Source: Variovorax sp. 770b2 (GTDB lineage Bacteria > Pseudomonadota > Gammaproteobacteria > Burkholderiales > Burkholderiaceae_C). From it: 64,000 nucleotides of DNA. Position 1 is the first letter of the stretch. Every line of letters starts with the position of its first letter. The position numbers were made by a program, and so were the translations under genes. This document shows, piece after piece, positions 19,340 through 27,942 of the stretch. The notes beneath the pieces are model-generated. The model was not told where the DNA came from. It did not search any database and was given only the letters and a program-made list of their open reading frames with translations. Location: positions 1 through 64,000 of the forward strand of contig NZ_FOXJ01000005.1 in assembly GCF_900115685.1 (NCBI RefSeq). Direction: 5' to 3'.

Positions 19340-21088
19340 ATGCCGGACACCCCTCCGAAGAAACTGCGCTCGACCGAATGGTTCGGCTCGGCCGACAAGA
19401 ACGGTTTCATGTACCGCAGCTGGATGAAGAACCAGGGCATTCCGGACCACGAATTCGACGGGCGGCCGATCGTGGGCATCTGCAACACCTGGTCGGAGCT
19501 CACGCCCTGCAACGCGCACTTCCGCAAGATCGCGGAGCACGTGAAGCGCGGCATCTCGGAGGCGGGTGGTTTCCCGGTCGAGTTCCCGGTGTTCTCGAAT
19601 GGCGAGTCGAACCTGCGTCCGACCGCGATGCTCACGCGCAACCTCGCGAGCATGGACGTGGAGGAGGCGATCCGCGGCAACCCGGTCGATGCGGTGGTGC
19701 TGCTCACGGGCTGCGACAAGACCACGCCGGCGCTCCTGATGGGCGCGGCGAGCTGCGACATCCCGGCCATTGTGGTGACGGGCGGGCCGATGCTCAACGG
19801 CAAGCTCGACGGCAAGGACATCGGCTCGGGCACCGCCGTGTGGCAGCTGCACGAATCGCTGAAGGCGGGCGAGATCAACCTGCACCAGTTCCTCTCGGCC
19901 GAGGGTGGCATGTCGCGCTCGGCGGGCACCTGCAACACGATGGGCACGGCCTCCACGATGGCCTGCATGGCCGAGGCGCTGGGCACTTCGCTGCCGCACA
20001 ACGCGGCGATTCCGGCGGTCGATGCGCGGCGCTATGTGCTCGCGCAGATGTCGGGCATGCGCGCGGTGCAGATGGCCAGGGAAGGGCTCACGCTCTCGAA
20101 GATCCTCACGCGCGAGGCGTTCGAGAATGCGATCCGCGTGAACGCGGCGATCGGCGGATCGACCAATGCGGTGATCCACCTGAAGGCGATTGCGGGGCGC
20201 ATCGGCGTCGATCTCGAACTGGAAGACTGGACGCGCATCGGCAGCCACACGCCGACCATCGTGGACCTGATGCCCTCGGGGCGTTTCCTCATGGAAGAGT
20301 TCTATTACGCGGGTGGCCTGCCCGCCGTGCTGCGACGCCTCGGCGAGAACGGCTTGCTGCCGCATCCGGGTGCGCTCACGGTCAATGGTCATTCGATCTG
20401 GGACAACGTGCGCGAGGCGCCGAGCCTGAACGACGAGGTGATCCGTCCGCTCGACAACCCGCTGATCGCCGACGGCGGCATCCGCATCCTGCGCGGCAAT
20501 CTCTCGCCGCGCGGCGCGGTGCTGAAGCCCTCTGCGGCATCGCCCGAGTTGCTCAAGCACCGCGGCCGCGCCGTGGTGTTCGAGAACCTGGAGCACTACA
20601 AGGAGCGCATCGTCGACGAGTCGCTGGACATCGATGCCAGCTCGGTGATGGTGCTGAAGAACTGTGGCCCCAAGGGCTATCCCGGCATGGCCGAGGTGGG
20701 CAACATGGGGCTGCCTCCGAAGCTCCTGCGCCAGGGCGTGAAGGACATGGTGCGCATCTCGGACGCGCGCATGAGCGGCACGGCGTATGGCACGGTGGTG
20801 TTGCACGTTGCGCCCGAAGCCGCCGACGGCGGGCCGCTGGCAGCGGTGCGCGATGGCGACTGGATCGAACTCGATTGCGATGCGGGGCGCTTGCACCTCG
20901 ACATCAGCGACGAAGAACTCGCATCGCGACTGGCCTCGTTGACGAGCACCGACGCGCAGCCGATGAGCACGCGCGGCGGCGGCTACCAGAAGCTCTACGT
21001 CAACCATGTGCTGCAGGCCGACGAAGGCTGCGACTTCGACTTTCTGGTGGGCTGCAGAGGCTCCGCCGTTCCCCGCCATTCACACTGA
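19340..21088 (+). CDS. IlvD/Edd-family sugar-acid dehydratase (L-arabonate dehydratase type)
   Basis: A 582-residue dehydratase that removes water from an aldonate to give a 2-keto-3-deoxy acid. Iron-sulfur cysteines are seen in GICNTWSELTPCN, LTGCDKTTPALLMG and SAGTCNTMGTASTMACMAEALG; GGSTNAVIHL and MRISDARMSGTAYGT-like (VRISDARMSGTAYGT) stretches are conserved. Start KKLRSTEWFGSADKNGFMYRSW and overall length fit L-arabonate or related pentonate/galactonate dehydratases rather than IlvD proper. It sits between the transporter and a DHDPS-family enzyme, as expected for the third step of oxidative L-arabinose degradation. Confidence 0.9.
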   Translation: MPDTPPKKLRSTEWFGSADKNGFMYRSWMKNQGIPDHEFDGRPIVGICNTWSELTPCNAHFRKIAEHVKRGISEAGGFPVEFPVFSNGESNLRPTAMLTRNLASMDVEEAIRGNPVDAVVLLTGCDKTTPALLMGAASCDIPAIVVTGGPMLNGKLDGKDIGSGTAVWQLHESLKAGEINLHQFLSAEGGMSRSAGTCNTMGTASTMACMAEALGTSLPHNAAIPAVDARRYVLAQMSGMRAVQMAREGLTLSKILTREAFENAIRVNAAIGGSTNAVIHLKAIAGRIGVDLELEDWTRIGSHTPTIVDLMPSGRFLMEEFYYAGGLPAVLRRLGENGLLPHPGALTVNGHSIWDNVREAPSLNDEVIRPLDNPLIADGGIRILRGNLSPRGAVLKPSAASPELLKHRGRAVVFENLEHYKERIVDESLDIDASSVMVLKNCGPKGYPGMAEVGNMGLPPKLLRQGVKDMVRISDARMSGTAYGTVVLHVAPEAADGGPLAAVRDGDWIELDCDAGRLHLDISDEELASRLASLTSTDAQPMSTRGGGYQKLYVNHVLQADEGCDFDFLVGCRGSAVPRHSH

Positions 21089-21097
21089 TCACACACC

Positions 21098-22015
21098 ATG
21101 ACCCCCAGATACCGCGGCATCTTCCCGGTGGTGCCGACCACCTTCACCGAGCAGGGCGCGCTCGACCTGGAGAGCCAGAAGCGCTGCGTCGATTTCATGA
21201 TCGACGCGGGCTCCGATGGCCTGTGCATCCTCGCGAATTTCTCGGAGCAGTTCGTGCTGTCCGACGAGGAACGCGAAGTGCTCACACGCACGATGCTGGA
21301 GCACGTGAAGGGCCGCGTGCCGGTGATCGTGACCACCACGCACTACAGCACCAAGGTGTGCGCCGAGCGCAGCCGCCGCGCGCAGGACATGGGCGCCGCG
21401 ATGCTGATGGTGATGCCGCCGTACCACGGCGCGACCTTCCGCGTGCCCGAGCCGCAGATCTACGAGTTCTATGCAGGGCTCTCGGATGCGGTGGGCATTC
21501 CGATCATGGTCCAGGATGCGCCCGCGAGCGGCACGGTGCTGTCGGCGCCGTTCCTCGCGCGCATGGCCAAGGAGATCGAGCACGTCGCGTATTTCAAGAT
21601 CGAGACCGCCGGTGCGGCCGCGAAGCTGCGCGAGCTGATCCGCCTGGGCGGCGACGCCATCGAAGGCCCGTGGGACGGCGAGGAGGCCATCACGCTCATG
21701 CCCGATCTCGACGCCGGCGCGACCGGTTCGATGACCGGCGGCGGCTACCCGGACGGCATTCGCCCGATCATCGAAGCGCACCGCGCGGGCGATCGCGACA
21801 AGGCCTTCGCGTTGTACCAGCAGTGGCTGCCGCTCATCAATTACGAGAACCGGCAGGCGGGGCTCCTGGCCTGCAAGTCGCTCATGAAGGAGGGCGGCGT
21901 GATCGCTTGCGAGGCGCCGCGGCACCCGCTGCCGGCGATGCACCCCGCGACGCGCGCCGGGCTGATCGAGACGGCGAAGCGGCTCGATCCGCTGGTGCTG
22001 CGCTGGGGGCGATAG
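21098..22015 (+). CDS. DHDPS-family 2-keto-3-deoxy-L-arabonate dehydratase
   Basis: A 305-residue member of the dihydrodipicolinate synthase family. It has the barrel start YRGIFPVVPTTFTEQGALD, ILANFSEQFVLSDEER, and the Schiff-base Lys in HVAYFKIETAGAAAKLREL. In oxidative pentose pathways the family converts 2-keto-3-deoxy-L-arabonate to 2-oxoglutarate semialdehyde, the substrate of the dehydrogenase at 9382. An aldolase on the same intermediate is the alternative, but the semialdehyde dehydrogenase in the operon favours the dehydratase route. Its last 134 bases are overlapped antisense by the facing LysR gene. Confidence 0.87.
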   Translation: MTPRYRGIFPVVPTTFTEQGALDLESQKRCVDFMIDAGSDGLCILANFSEQFVLSDEEREVLTRTMLEHVKGRVPVIVTTTHYSTKVCAERSRRAQDMGAAMLMVMPPYHGATFRVPEPQIYEFYAGLSDAVGIPIMVQDAPASGTVLSAPFLARMAKEIEHVAYFKIETAGAAAKLRELIRLGGDAIEGPWDGEEAITLMPDLDAGATGSMTGGGYPDGIRPIIEAHRAGDRDKAFALYQQWLPLINYENRQAGLLACKSLMKEGGVIACEAPRHPLPAMHPATRAGLIETAKRLDPLVLRWGR

Positions 22016-22931
22016 CCAGTTCGCTGTCCTCCACGAAGTAGGGTGCGAGGAGTTCGGTGAGCCAGTTCATCACGGCGAGCACGCGCGGCGCGAGCTGGCG
22101 CCGGTTGACGTACACCAGCGACACCGGCATCGGGCGCGCGCCGAACGCCGGCATCACCTGCACGAGCGAGCCTTCCGCAAAGCAGGGCGCGAGGCCGCCG
22201 ATCGGCGCCTGGATCAGCCCGAGGCCCGCGACCGCCGCAGTGTTGTAGGCGTCGGTGCCGTTCACGGTGACGATGGAGCGCATCGCCTGCATCCGGTAGC
22301 GGCCCTGGGCCGCGTCCAGGTATTCCCAACCCGCGTCGTTCGGCGAGAGGGTCTGCGCGAAGTGCACGATGCGGTGCTGCGCGAGGTCGGCCAGCGTGTG
22401 GGGCGTGCCATGTGCCTGCAGGTAGGCCGGGCTTGCGGCATTGGCCATCCGCATGAAACCGAGCGGCCGCGCGACGAGTTCGGAGTCGCCCAGCACGCCC
22501 ACGCGCAGCACGCAGTCGAAGCCCTCGTTCACCAGGTCGACGCGGCGGTCGGTGGTGCTGATGCCGATCTCCAGCGCGGGATGCCGCGCAAGGAATTCGG
22601 GCAGGCGCGGAATGACGAGGTCGCGCGCCACGGTGGCTGGCAGGTCGATGCGCAGGCGCCCCGTGAGGCCGCCGGTGTTCGAGCGGAACATGGTGGCCAG
22701 CTGCTCGCCTTCGGCCAGGTAGTCCTTGCAGCGGTCGAGAAAGCGCGCGCCGTCTTCCGTGAGACGCACGCTGCGCGTGGTGCGCTGCAGGAGCCGCGTG
22801 CCCAGGCGCTCTTCGAGTTGCTGCACGGCCACCGAGACGCGCGCGCGGGTCAGGCCGAGCTGGTCCGCGGCGCGGCTGAAGCTCGCGAGCTCGGCGACCT
22901 TGGAGAAGATGCGCAGTTCGTCGGTGATCAT
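21882..22931 (-). CDS. LysR-type regulator with Arg/Ser/Ala-rich C-terminal tail
   Basis: A 349-residue LysR protein: HTH MITDELRIFSKVAELASFSRAADQLGLTRARVSVAVQQLEERLG, then a CrgA-like effector domain (GRLRIDLPATVARDLVIPRLPEFLARHP). The family domain ends around FVEDSELAIAPS; the last 40 or so residues (Ala, Ser, Arg and Pro rich, ending RKRSRRPPS) are encoded opposite the dehydratase gene and look like read-out of an antisense frame after loss of an earlier stop. It is divergent from the SDR gene at 23051, its probable target. Confidence 0.85.
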   Translation of the reverse strand: MITDELRIFSKVAELASFSRAADQLGLTRARVSVAVQQLEERLGTRLLQRTTRSVRLTEDGARFLDRCKDYLAEGEQLATMFRSNTGGLTGRLRIDLPATVARDLVIPRLPEFLARHPALEIGISTTDRRVDLVNEGFDCVLRVGVLGDSELVARPLGFMRMANAASPAYLQAHGTPHTLADLAQHRIVHFAQTLSPNDAGWEYLDAAQGRYRMQAMRSIVTVNGTDAYNTAAVAGLGLIQAPIGGLAPCFAEGSLVQVMPAFGARPMPVSLVYVNRRQLAPRVLAVMNWLTELLAPYFVEDSELAIAPSAAPADRAASPSRSARRASRGASPAAGAAAPRKRSRRPPS

Positions 22932-23050
22932 GGCGGCCGATTGTTTCTTTTCCGGATAACAGTGTGCGTAGTTTTGCGGAATTTATCTTTCTGCCGGTAA
23001 TTTTTAAAGTCCACCCATCGATCCACCGATCAACCACCGAGGACTTTGAA
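22932..23050. promoter_or_regulatory. divergent LysR/SDR control region
   Basis: This 119-base gap separates divergent starts and is far more AT-rich than its surroundings, notably 22943-23010. It contains TTTCCGGATAACAG and, about 40 bases on, CTGCCGGTAATTT, which form a loose inverted relation around CCGG. Such gaps usually carry LysR binding sites. I cannot fix the exact site. Confidence 0.4.
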
Positions 23051-23827
23051 ATGACCGCTTCCACCACCACCCCATCCCGCATCGCACTCATCACCGGCGG
23101 CAGCCGGGGCCTGGGCCGCAGCGCCGCGCTGGCGCTCGCCGCCGATGGCGTCGATGTGATCCTGACCTATGTGTCGAACGAAGCCGGCGCGCAGGCGGTG
23201 GTGTCGGAGATCGAGGCGAAGGGGCGCCGCGCCGTCGCGCTCAAGCTCGACGTCGGCGACAGCACGGCCTTCGCCGCGTTCGCCGAGTCGGTGAAGGCGG
23301 CGCTCGCGGCCACCTGGCAGCGCGAGCGCTTCGACTTCCTGGTGAACAACGCGGGCGTGGGCCTGCACGCGAACTTCGAGGACACGACCGAAGCGCAGTT
23401 CGACATGCTCTACAACGTGCACTTCAAGGGCACGTACTTCCTCACGCAGAAGCTGCTGCCGCTCCTCAACGATGGCGGGCGCATCGTCAACGTGTCGTCG
23501 GGGCTGACCCGGTTCTCGATGGCCGGTGCATCCGCCTACGCCGCCATGAAGGGCGCCGTGGAAACGCTCACGCGCTACCTCGCCAAGGAACTGGGCGCGC
23601 GCGGCATCGCGGCGAACACGATCGCACCGGGCGCGATCGCGACCGACTTCAGCGGCGGCATGGTGCGCGACAACCCGCAGGTGAACGCGATGGTCGCCGG
23701 CTTCACGGCGCTCGGACGCGCGGGCCAGCCCGATGACATCGGCGGTGCGATCGCGGGCTTGCTCGGGGAGGGGAATCGCTGGGTGAATGCCCAGCGCATC
23801 GAGGTGTCGGGCGGGATGCTGGTCTGA
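23051..23827 (+). CDS. SDR-family oxidoreductase
   Basis: A 258-residue short-chain dehydrogenase of the classical type: TGGSRGLG cofactor motif, LVNNAGVG, NVSSGLTRFSMAGASAYAAMKGA with the catalytic Ser, Tyr and Lys, and IAPGAIATDFSGG. I place the start at ATG 23051 (MTASTTTPSRIALITGG), with GAGG eight bases upstream; the earlier in-frame ATG at 22964 would run through the promoter. The substrate is unknown. It is controlled presumably by the divergent LysR regulator, a common arrangement for detoxifying reductases. Confidence 0.87.
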   Translation: MTASTTTPSRIALITGGSRGLGRSAALALAADGVDVILTYVSNEAGAQAVVSEIEAKGRRAVALKLDVGDSTAFAAFAESVKAALAATWQRERFDFLVNNAGVGLHANFEDTTEAQFDMLYNVHFKGTYFLTQKLLPLLNDGGRIVNVSSGLTRFSMAGASAYAAMKGAVETLTRYLAKELGARGIAANTIAPGAIATDFSGGMVRDNPQVNAMVAGFTALGRAGQPDDIGGAIAGLLGEGNRWVNAQRIEVSGGMLV

Positions 23828-23828
23828 A

Positions 23829-23848
23829 CGCGCGGGGGGTGCCGCGCG
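23829..23848. terminator. GC-rich hairpin between convergent genes
   Basis: Perfect 7-bp arms CGCGCGG (23829-23835) and CCGCGCG (23842-23848) flank a 6-base loop directly after the SDR stop and before the stop of the facing small gene. A T-run (TTTTT) follows about nine bases downstream on the + strand. It probably terminates transcription from the SDR. Confidence 0.6.
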
Positions 23849-23852
23849 GACC

Positions 23853-24107
23853 TCAGTTTTTCTCGAGTTCGGTGACTTGCAGGGACAGGTCGAACAGTTT
23901 GGACTTGCTGGCGTAGTAGCGGTCCAGGCGCCATTCCTTCAGGATGTCCATGGCGAGTTCGAAGCTCTTGTAGTCCAGGCTGTAGAGGGTGACCAGCTCG
24001 AAGCTGCGTTCGGACTCGAGGGCCAACACGAGCTGGGCCAGGATCTTGGCCGATTCGTTGGCCGGGTCCGTTTCTATGAATCGGCGAGCGACCTTGATGG
24101 CATTCAT
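23853..24107 (-). CDS. small helical hypothetical protein
   Basis: An 84-residue protein, MNAIKVARRFIETDPANES to the C-terminus SLQVTELEKN. GAGGAA lies about nine bases before ATG 24107; the longer reading from 24206 crosses a palindrome and has no ribosome site. It has no signal peptide or membrane segment and is predicted mainly helical, with charged and aromatic residues spaced as in a TPR-like or four-helix protein. I do not recognise the family. It stands alone between a convergent SDR and a pair of secreted-protein genes. Confidence 0.7.
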   Translation of the reverse strand: MNAIKVARRFIETDPANESAKILAQLVLALESERSFELVTLYSLDYKSFELAMDILKEWRLDRYYASKSKLFDLSLQVTELEKN

Positions 24108-24151
24108 GGGAAAGAGTTCCTCGGTGGGCAGGGACCGAGAACTATAGCTAG

Positions 24152-24179
24152 CACGACTGTGTGTTTTATGACAGTCGTG
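24152..24179. promoter_or_regulatory. 9-bp palindrome upstream of the small helical protein
   Basis: CACGACTGT (24152-24160) and ACAGTCGTG (24171-24179) are perfect inverted arms with a 10-base AT-rich spacer, next to the sequence ACTATAGCTAGC. It lies 45 bases before the start of the 84-residue gene (minus strand) and after the end of the next upstream gene, so it may be an operator or a terminator. There is no T-run on the minus strand, which favours an operator. Confidence 0.5.
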
Positions 24180-24240
24180 TGACAAGCAAGGACATCGCCC
24201 GGCCACCCGCGCAAAGCGGGGCCGTGGGCGTATGCGCCGA

Positions 24241-24702
24241 TCAGCGCAGCGGTGCCGGCATCGGCATGGGCCGCGGCGCCATGACAGGGTCGGGCGCGCG
24301 GTCCATGGGCATCGGCGCCGGCATCACGACCGTCGTGACCGATTCGCGGATCACACCGCCGCCCATCACGCTGCCTTCGACACTGGCGCTGGTGTTGCCC
24401 GCGCCGCCGAGCACGCGGGCTTCGCAATCCCTGCGGTCGCCGGGCGATTGCTGCAGGCCGCAGCGTGCGAGCGCATTGGCGCGGTAGTCCGGTGCACCGG
24501 TCAGGCCGCCGCGCGCGGCTTCCTGGCGAGCGGCCCCGGCTTCGCGGATGCAGGCTGCGCGGTCTTGCTGGTTGTGGCCGCAGACCGAAAGCTCTTGCTG
24601 GTAGATGCCGCCACGGCCGCTCTGTGCGTTGGCCAGGGTGGCGCCGGCCATGCCGCCAACGGCGAGCAGGGCGAGGACGATCGAACGGGTGTTGCTTTTC
24701 AT
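24241..24702 (-). CDS. secreted protein with two-Cys repeat, tandem paralogue A
   Basis: A 153-residue exported protein. AAGGAG precedes ATG 24702 by seven bases; signal peptide MKSNTRSIVLALLAVGGMAG ends near LANAQS. The mature part has CGHNQQDRAACIREAGAARQEA, ARCGLQQSPGDRRDCEARVLG, then EGSVMGGGVIRESVTTVV and a Met/Pro-rich tail. The four cysteines could form two disulfides. The order of motifs is repeated in the upstream neighbour at 24737, so they are tandem duplicates. I do not know a function. Confidence 0.8.
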   Translation of the reverse strand: MKSNTRSIVLALLAVGGMAGATLANAQSGRGGIYQQELSVCGHNQQDRAACIREAGAARQEAARGGLTGAPDYRANALARCGLQQSPGDRRDCEARVLGGAGNTSASVEGSVMGGGVIRESVTTVVMPAPMPMDRAPDPVMAPRPMPMPAPLR

Positions 24703-24736
24703 GATGTGCTCCTTGGTCTCTGGAGTGGTCAGCAAA

Positions 24737-25147
24737 TCAACGCGCCGGCGCGGGCTGCGCCGGCAGGGGCGTCACGGTTTCGCGGATCACGCCGCCGCCC
24801 ATCACGCTGCCTTCGGTGGTGGTGCGGGCGCCGCCCTTGATGCGGGCTTCGCATTCGGCCTGGTCGGCCGCGGGCTGCTCGGCGCAGCGCGCCAGCGAAT
24901 TGACCTGGCCCCGTGCCGGGCTCGGCGTGGTGAGGCCGGCGCGGCCGGCTTCCTGTTTCGCGGCGCCTGCTTCGCGCAGGCACGCCGCGCGGTCTTGCTG
25001 CACGCCGTCGCAGGTCGCGCGTTCTTGCTGCATGCGGACGCTGGACCCTGGCGCCTGCGCGCTGGCCGTCTGTGCGCCGAAGACGATGAAGCCGCTGGCG
25101 GCGAAGAGGGCCGTGGCGGAAAGAAGGGAACGAACTGTTGTTGTCAT
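24737..25147 (-). CDS. secreted protein with two-Cys repeat, tandem paralogue B
   Basis: A 136-residue exported protein with AGGAG six bases before ATG 25147 and signal peptide MTTTVRSLLSATALFAASGF ending near ASAQ. It repeats the plan of its downstream paralogue: CDGVQQDRAACLREAGAAKQEA, LARCAEQPAADQAECEARIKGG, EGSVMGGGVIRETVTPL. The conserved four cysteines and the invariant EGSVMGGGVIRE box mark one family. The 34-base gap to paralogue A suggests co-transcription. Confidence 0.8.
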   Translation of the reverse strand: MTTTVRSLLSATALFAASGFIVFGAQTASAQAPGSSVRMQQERATCDGVQQDRAACLREAGAAKQEAGRAGLTTPSPARGQVNSLARCAEQPAADQAECEARIKGGARTTTEGSVMGGGVIRETVTPLPAQPAPAR

Positions 25148-25225
25148 GCGGGCTCCTGGTTGGGGCGCGTCCTCCGAGAGGTGCGCGACCGGAGCCACAG
25201 TGTGGTGCTGGCCCGGGCCCGTGAC

Positions 25226-25280
25226 GTGTGGGACAGCCCCACTCACCGGGCGGGCCGGACGCGCCCCTGTGTGTGGGACA
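25226..25280. promoter_or_regulatory. direct repeat of GTGTGGGACA upstream of the paralogue pair
   Basis: GTGTGGGACA occurs at 25226-25235 and again at 25271-25280, 45 bases apart, in the 150-base gap upstream of the secreted-protein pair and downstream of cphA. Each unit is a small dyad (TGT-GGG-ACA). The spacing of roughly four helical turns would suit two regulator dimers. Confidence 0.4.
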
Positions 25281-25298
25281 CGTCCGTCAACCCCGGTG

Positions 25299-27866
25299 TC
25301 AGCCTGCTGCGATGCGTTGCGCCAGGTGAGCGAGCGCTTCCTCGACCTGGTCCACGAGGATCAGCGACAGGTCGCCCGGCTGCAGGCGAGCCAGCGCCGT
25401 GTCGATTGCGACGAACTCGCCGCGGATCTCGTCGATGTAGCGCGTGCGCGCCGCGCCCTGCAGGCCTTGGCGCAGCAGCGCCATGACTTCGCCGTCGGCG
25501 CGGCCCCTTTGCGCCGCGTCCTGGTACAGGATCACGTCGTCGAAGGCTTCGCCGAGGATCGCGGTCTGGTCGCGGATGTCCGAATCGCGCCGGTCGCCCG
25601 CGCCGCTGATCACCACCGAGCGCTTGTTGGCCGGCATGGTGTCCACGGCCGAGACCAGCGCGCGCATGGCGTCGGTGTTGTGGCCGTAGTCGGCGATCAC
25701 GGTGGCGCCGCGGTAGTCCATGACGTTGAAGCGCCCCGGCACGCCGGCCGCGTCGTTCATGAAGCTCGCAAGGCCGCTGCGGATGGTGTCCCAGTCCAGG
25801 CCCACGGCCCAGGCCGCGGCCACCGAGGCCATCACGTTGTCGACCTGGAAGCCGATGGTGCCGTTGCGCGTGATGGGCACGTCGCGCAGCGCGATGCGCT
25901 CGCGCCACGAGCCTTCGGCCGCGACCAGCGTGTCCTGGTCCACATAGACGGTGCGCTTGCCTTGCGCGCGGTGCGTGGCCATCACCGGGTGCATGCGGTC
26001 GGCGGTGAAGAAGATCACATGGCCGGGGCAGCCGGCCGCCATCGCGGCGACGTTCACGTCGGCCGCATTCAGCACCGCGTAGCCGTCGGCCGCCACGTTG
26101 CGCACGATCACGCGCTTGAGCACCGCCAGGTCTTCGACGGTGGTGATGTAGTTCAGCCCCAGGTGGTCGCCGCTGCCGATGTTGGTGACCACGGCCACCT
26201 GGCAGCGATCGAAGCCCAGGCCCTCGCGCAGCACGCCGCCGCGGGCCACTTCGAACACGGCCGCATCCACGTCGGGGTGCATCAGCACGTTGCGCGCGCT
26301 CTTGGGGCCGCTGCAGTCGCCGCTGTCGGTCTGGCGGCCGTCGACATACACGCCGTCGGTGTTGGTCATGCCGGTGCGCAGGCCGCTCGACGTGAGCAGG
26401 TGGTTGATCAGGCGCGCGGTGGTGGTCTTGCCGTTGGTGCCGGTCACGGCCACCACGGGAATGCGGCCATCGTCGCCGTGGGAGAAGAGGGTGTCCATCA
26501 CCGCCTCGCCGACCGCGCGGCCGCGGCCGAACGAAGGCGAGATGTGCATGCGCAGGCCCGGCGCGGCATTCACTTCGACCACGCCGCCGTGCTGCTCTTC
26601 GAGCGGGCGCAGCACGTTCTCGCAGACCATGTCGACGCCGCAGATGTGCAGCCCGACCATCTGCGCCGCATCGACCGCGCGCGCGGCCACTTCGGGGTGA
26701 ACGGTGTCGGTCACGTCGGTGGCGGTGCCGCCGGTGGACAGGTTCGCGTTGTTGCGCAGCACCACGCGCTGGCCGCGCGCGGGCACGCTCTCGGGCGTGA
26801 GGCCCTGCGATTCGAGCCGGCCGATGGCGATGTCGTCCAGGCGGATCTTGGTGAGCGAGGTGGCGTGGCCTTCGCCGCGGCGCGGATCGAGGTTCACCGT
26901 GTCCACCAGCTGGCGCACGGTGAGCGTGCCGTCGCCGATCACCTGCGGCGGATCGCGCCGTGCGGCGGCCACGAGGCGGTCGCCGACCACCAGCAGGCGG
27001 AAGTCGAAGCCGGGGAGGAATTTCTCGACCATCACCTCGCCGTAGACGGCGGCCGAGTCGTAGGCCGAGGTCAGTTGCTCCTGCGTGGTGATGTTGACGG
27101 TGACGCCCTTGCCCTGGTTGCCGTCCTGCGGCTTGACCACGACCGGCAGGCCGATTTCTCCTGCCGCGGCCCAGCCGTCGTCGGCGCTGGTGACGGGGCG
27201 GCCCAGCGGCACCGGCACGCCGGCGGCGTTGAGGAGTTGCTTGGTCAGCTCCTTGTCCTGCGCGATGGCTTCGGCCACGCCGCTGGTGCTGTCGACTTCG
27301 GCTGCCTGGATGCGGCGCTGCTTGGAGCCCCAGCCGAACTGAACCAGGCTGCCGCTGGTCAGGCGGCGGTAGGGAATGCCGCGCGCCACGGCGGCATCGA
27401 CGATGGAGCCGGTGCTCGGGCCGAGGCGTTCGGATTCGTCGAGGTCGCGCAACTCGGTGATGGCGGCCGCGGCATCGAAGGCGGTATCGGCCAGGGCGGC
27501 TGCGATCAATTCTTCGGCCAGTGCAATGGCCCGCCGGCCGACAGGTTCTTCGCTGTATTGAAAGGTGACCTGGTAGACGCCGTCTTCCATCGTTTGCGCG
27601 GTGTGGCCGAAGTTGACCGCGCAGCCGGCCTGCGCCTGCAGCGCCACGGCGGCGTTTTCCAGCACATGGGCGAGCGCCAGCGGCTGGCCCAGCACCATCG
27701 GGTGCAGTTCGCCGATGGTGGGGAAGCGGGCGCGCAGGCGGGCCTCGAAACCGGCCAGCTTGCTGATGGCGTTCTCATCGCCTTCGCAGGCCACGACCGC
27801 CTCGATGGCGGTGTGGCGGCTCCAGAGATTGGGCCCGCGAAGGGCTCGGATGCGGGTGACTTTCAT
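25299..27866 (-). CDS. cphA: cyanophycin synthetase
   Basis: An 855-residue enzyme that builds multi-L-arginyl-poly-L-aspartate, adding Asp through an ATP-grasp domain and Arg through a Mur-ligase-like domain. Visible are the N-terminal RIRALRGPNLWSRHTAIE, the ATP-grasp stretch GLPVVVKPQDGNQGKGVTVNI, and an intact Mur P-loop VAVTGTNGKTTTARLINHL (about 26400-26450) plus the C-terminal Mur domain (IADYGHNTDAMRAL, SGAGDRRDSDI). Length and both active sites are normal. No clear ribosome site precedes ATG 27866. It lies 76 bases behind the second synthetase, probably in one transcript. No cyanophycinase gene is in the window. Confidence 0.95.
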   Translation of the reverse strand: MKVTRIRALRGPNLWSRHTAIEAVVACEGDENAISKLAGFEARLRARFPTIGELHPMVLGQPLALAHVLENAAVALQAQAGCAVNFGHTAQTMEDGVYQVTFQYSEEPVGRRAIALAEELIAAALADTAFDAAAAITELRDLDESERLGPSTGSIVDAAVARGIPYRRLTSGSLVQFGWGSKQRRIQAAEVDSTSGVAEAIAQDKELTKQLLNAAGVPVPLGRPVTSADDGWAAAGEIGLPVVVKPQDGNQGKGVTVNITTQEQLTSAYDSAAVYGEVMVEKFLPGFDFRLLVVGDRLVAAARRDPPQVIGDGTLTVRQLVDTVNLDPRRGEGHATSLTKIRLDDIAIGRLESQGLTPESVPARGQRVVLRNNANLSTGGTATDVTDTVHPEVAARAVDAAQMVGLHICGVDMVCENVLRPLEEQHGGVVEVNAAPGLRMHISPSFGRGRAVGEAVMDTLFSHGDDGRIPVVAVTGTNGKTTTARLINHLLTSSGLRTGMTNTDGVYVDGRQTDSGDCSGPKSARNVLMHPDVDAAVFEVARGGVLREGLGFDRCQVAVVTNIGSGDHLGLNYITTVEDLAVLKRVIVRNVAADGYAVLNAADVNVAAMAAGCPGHVIFFTADRMHPVMATHRAQGKRTVYVDQDTLVAAEGSWRERIALRDVPITRNGTIGFQVDNVMASVAAAWAVGLDWDTIRSGLASFMNDAAGVPGRFNVMDYRGATVIADYGHNTDAMRALVSAVDTMPANKRSVVISGAGDRRDSDIRDQTAILGEAFDDVILYQDAAQRGRADGEVMALLRQGLQGAARTRYIDEIRGEFVAIDTALARLQPGDLSLILVDQVEEALAHLAQRIAAG

Positions 27867-27942
27867 GGGGCTACGGCACGCTTCGCGCGATTTCTTTTCA
27901 GTTGGACGATGGGACCCGCCTCGTGGGAGGCGTCATGGCGCA

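Noticed and set aside
19340..21088. Dihydroxy-acid dehydratase IlvD (branched-chain amino-acid synthesis)
   Set aside because: The family is shared, but the N-terminal sequence, the operon and the partner enzymes point to a sugar-acid dehydratase.
18259..22041. A 1,260-codon plus-strand frame
   Set aside because: It is an Arg/Ala/Gly-rich shadow across yjfF, the dehydratase and the DHDPS-family gene, which are well supported in other frames.
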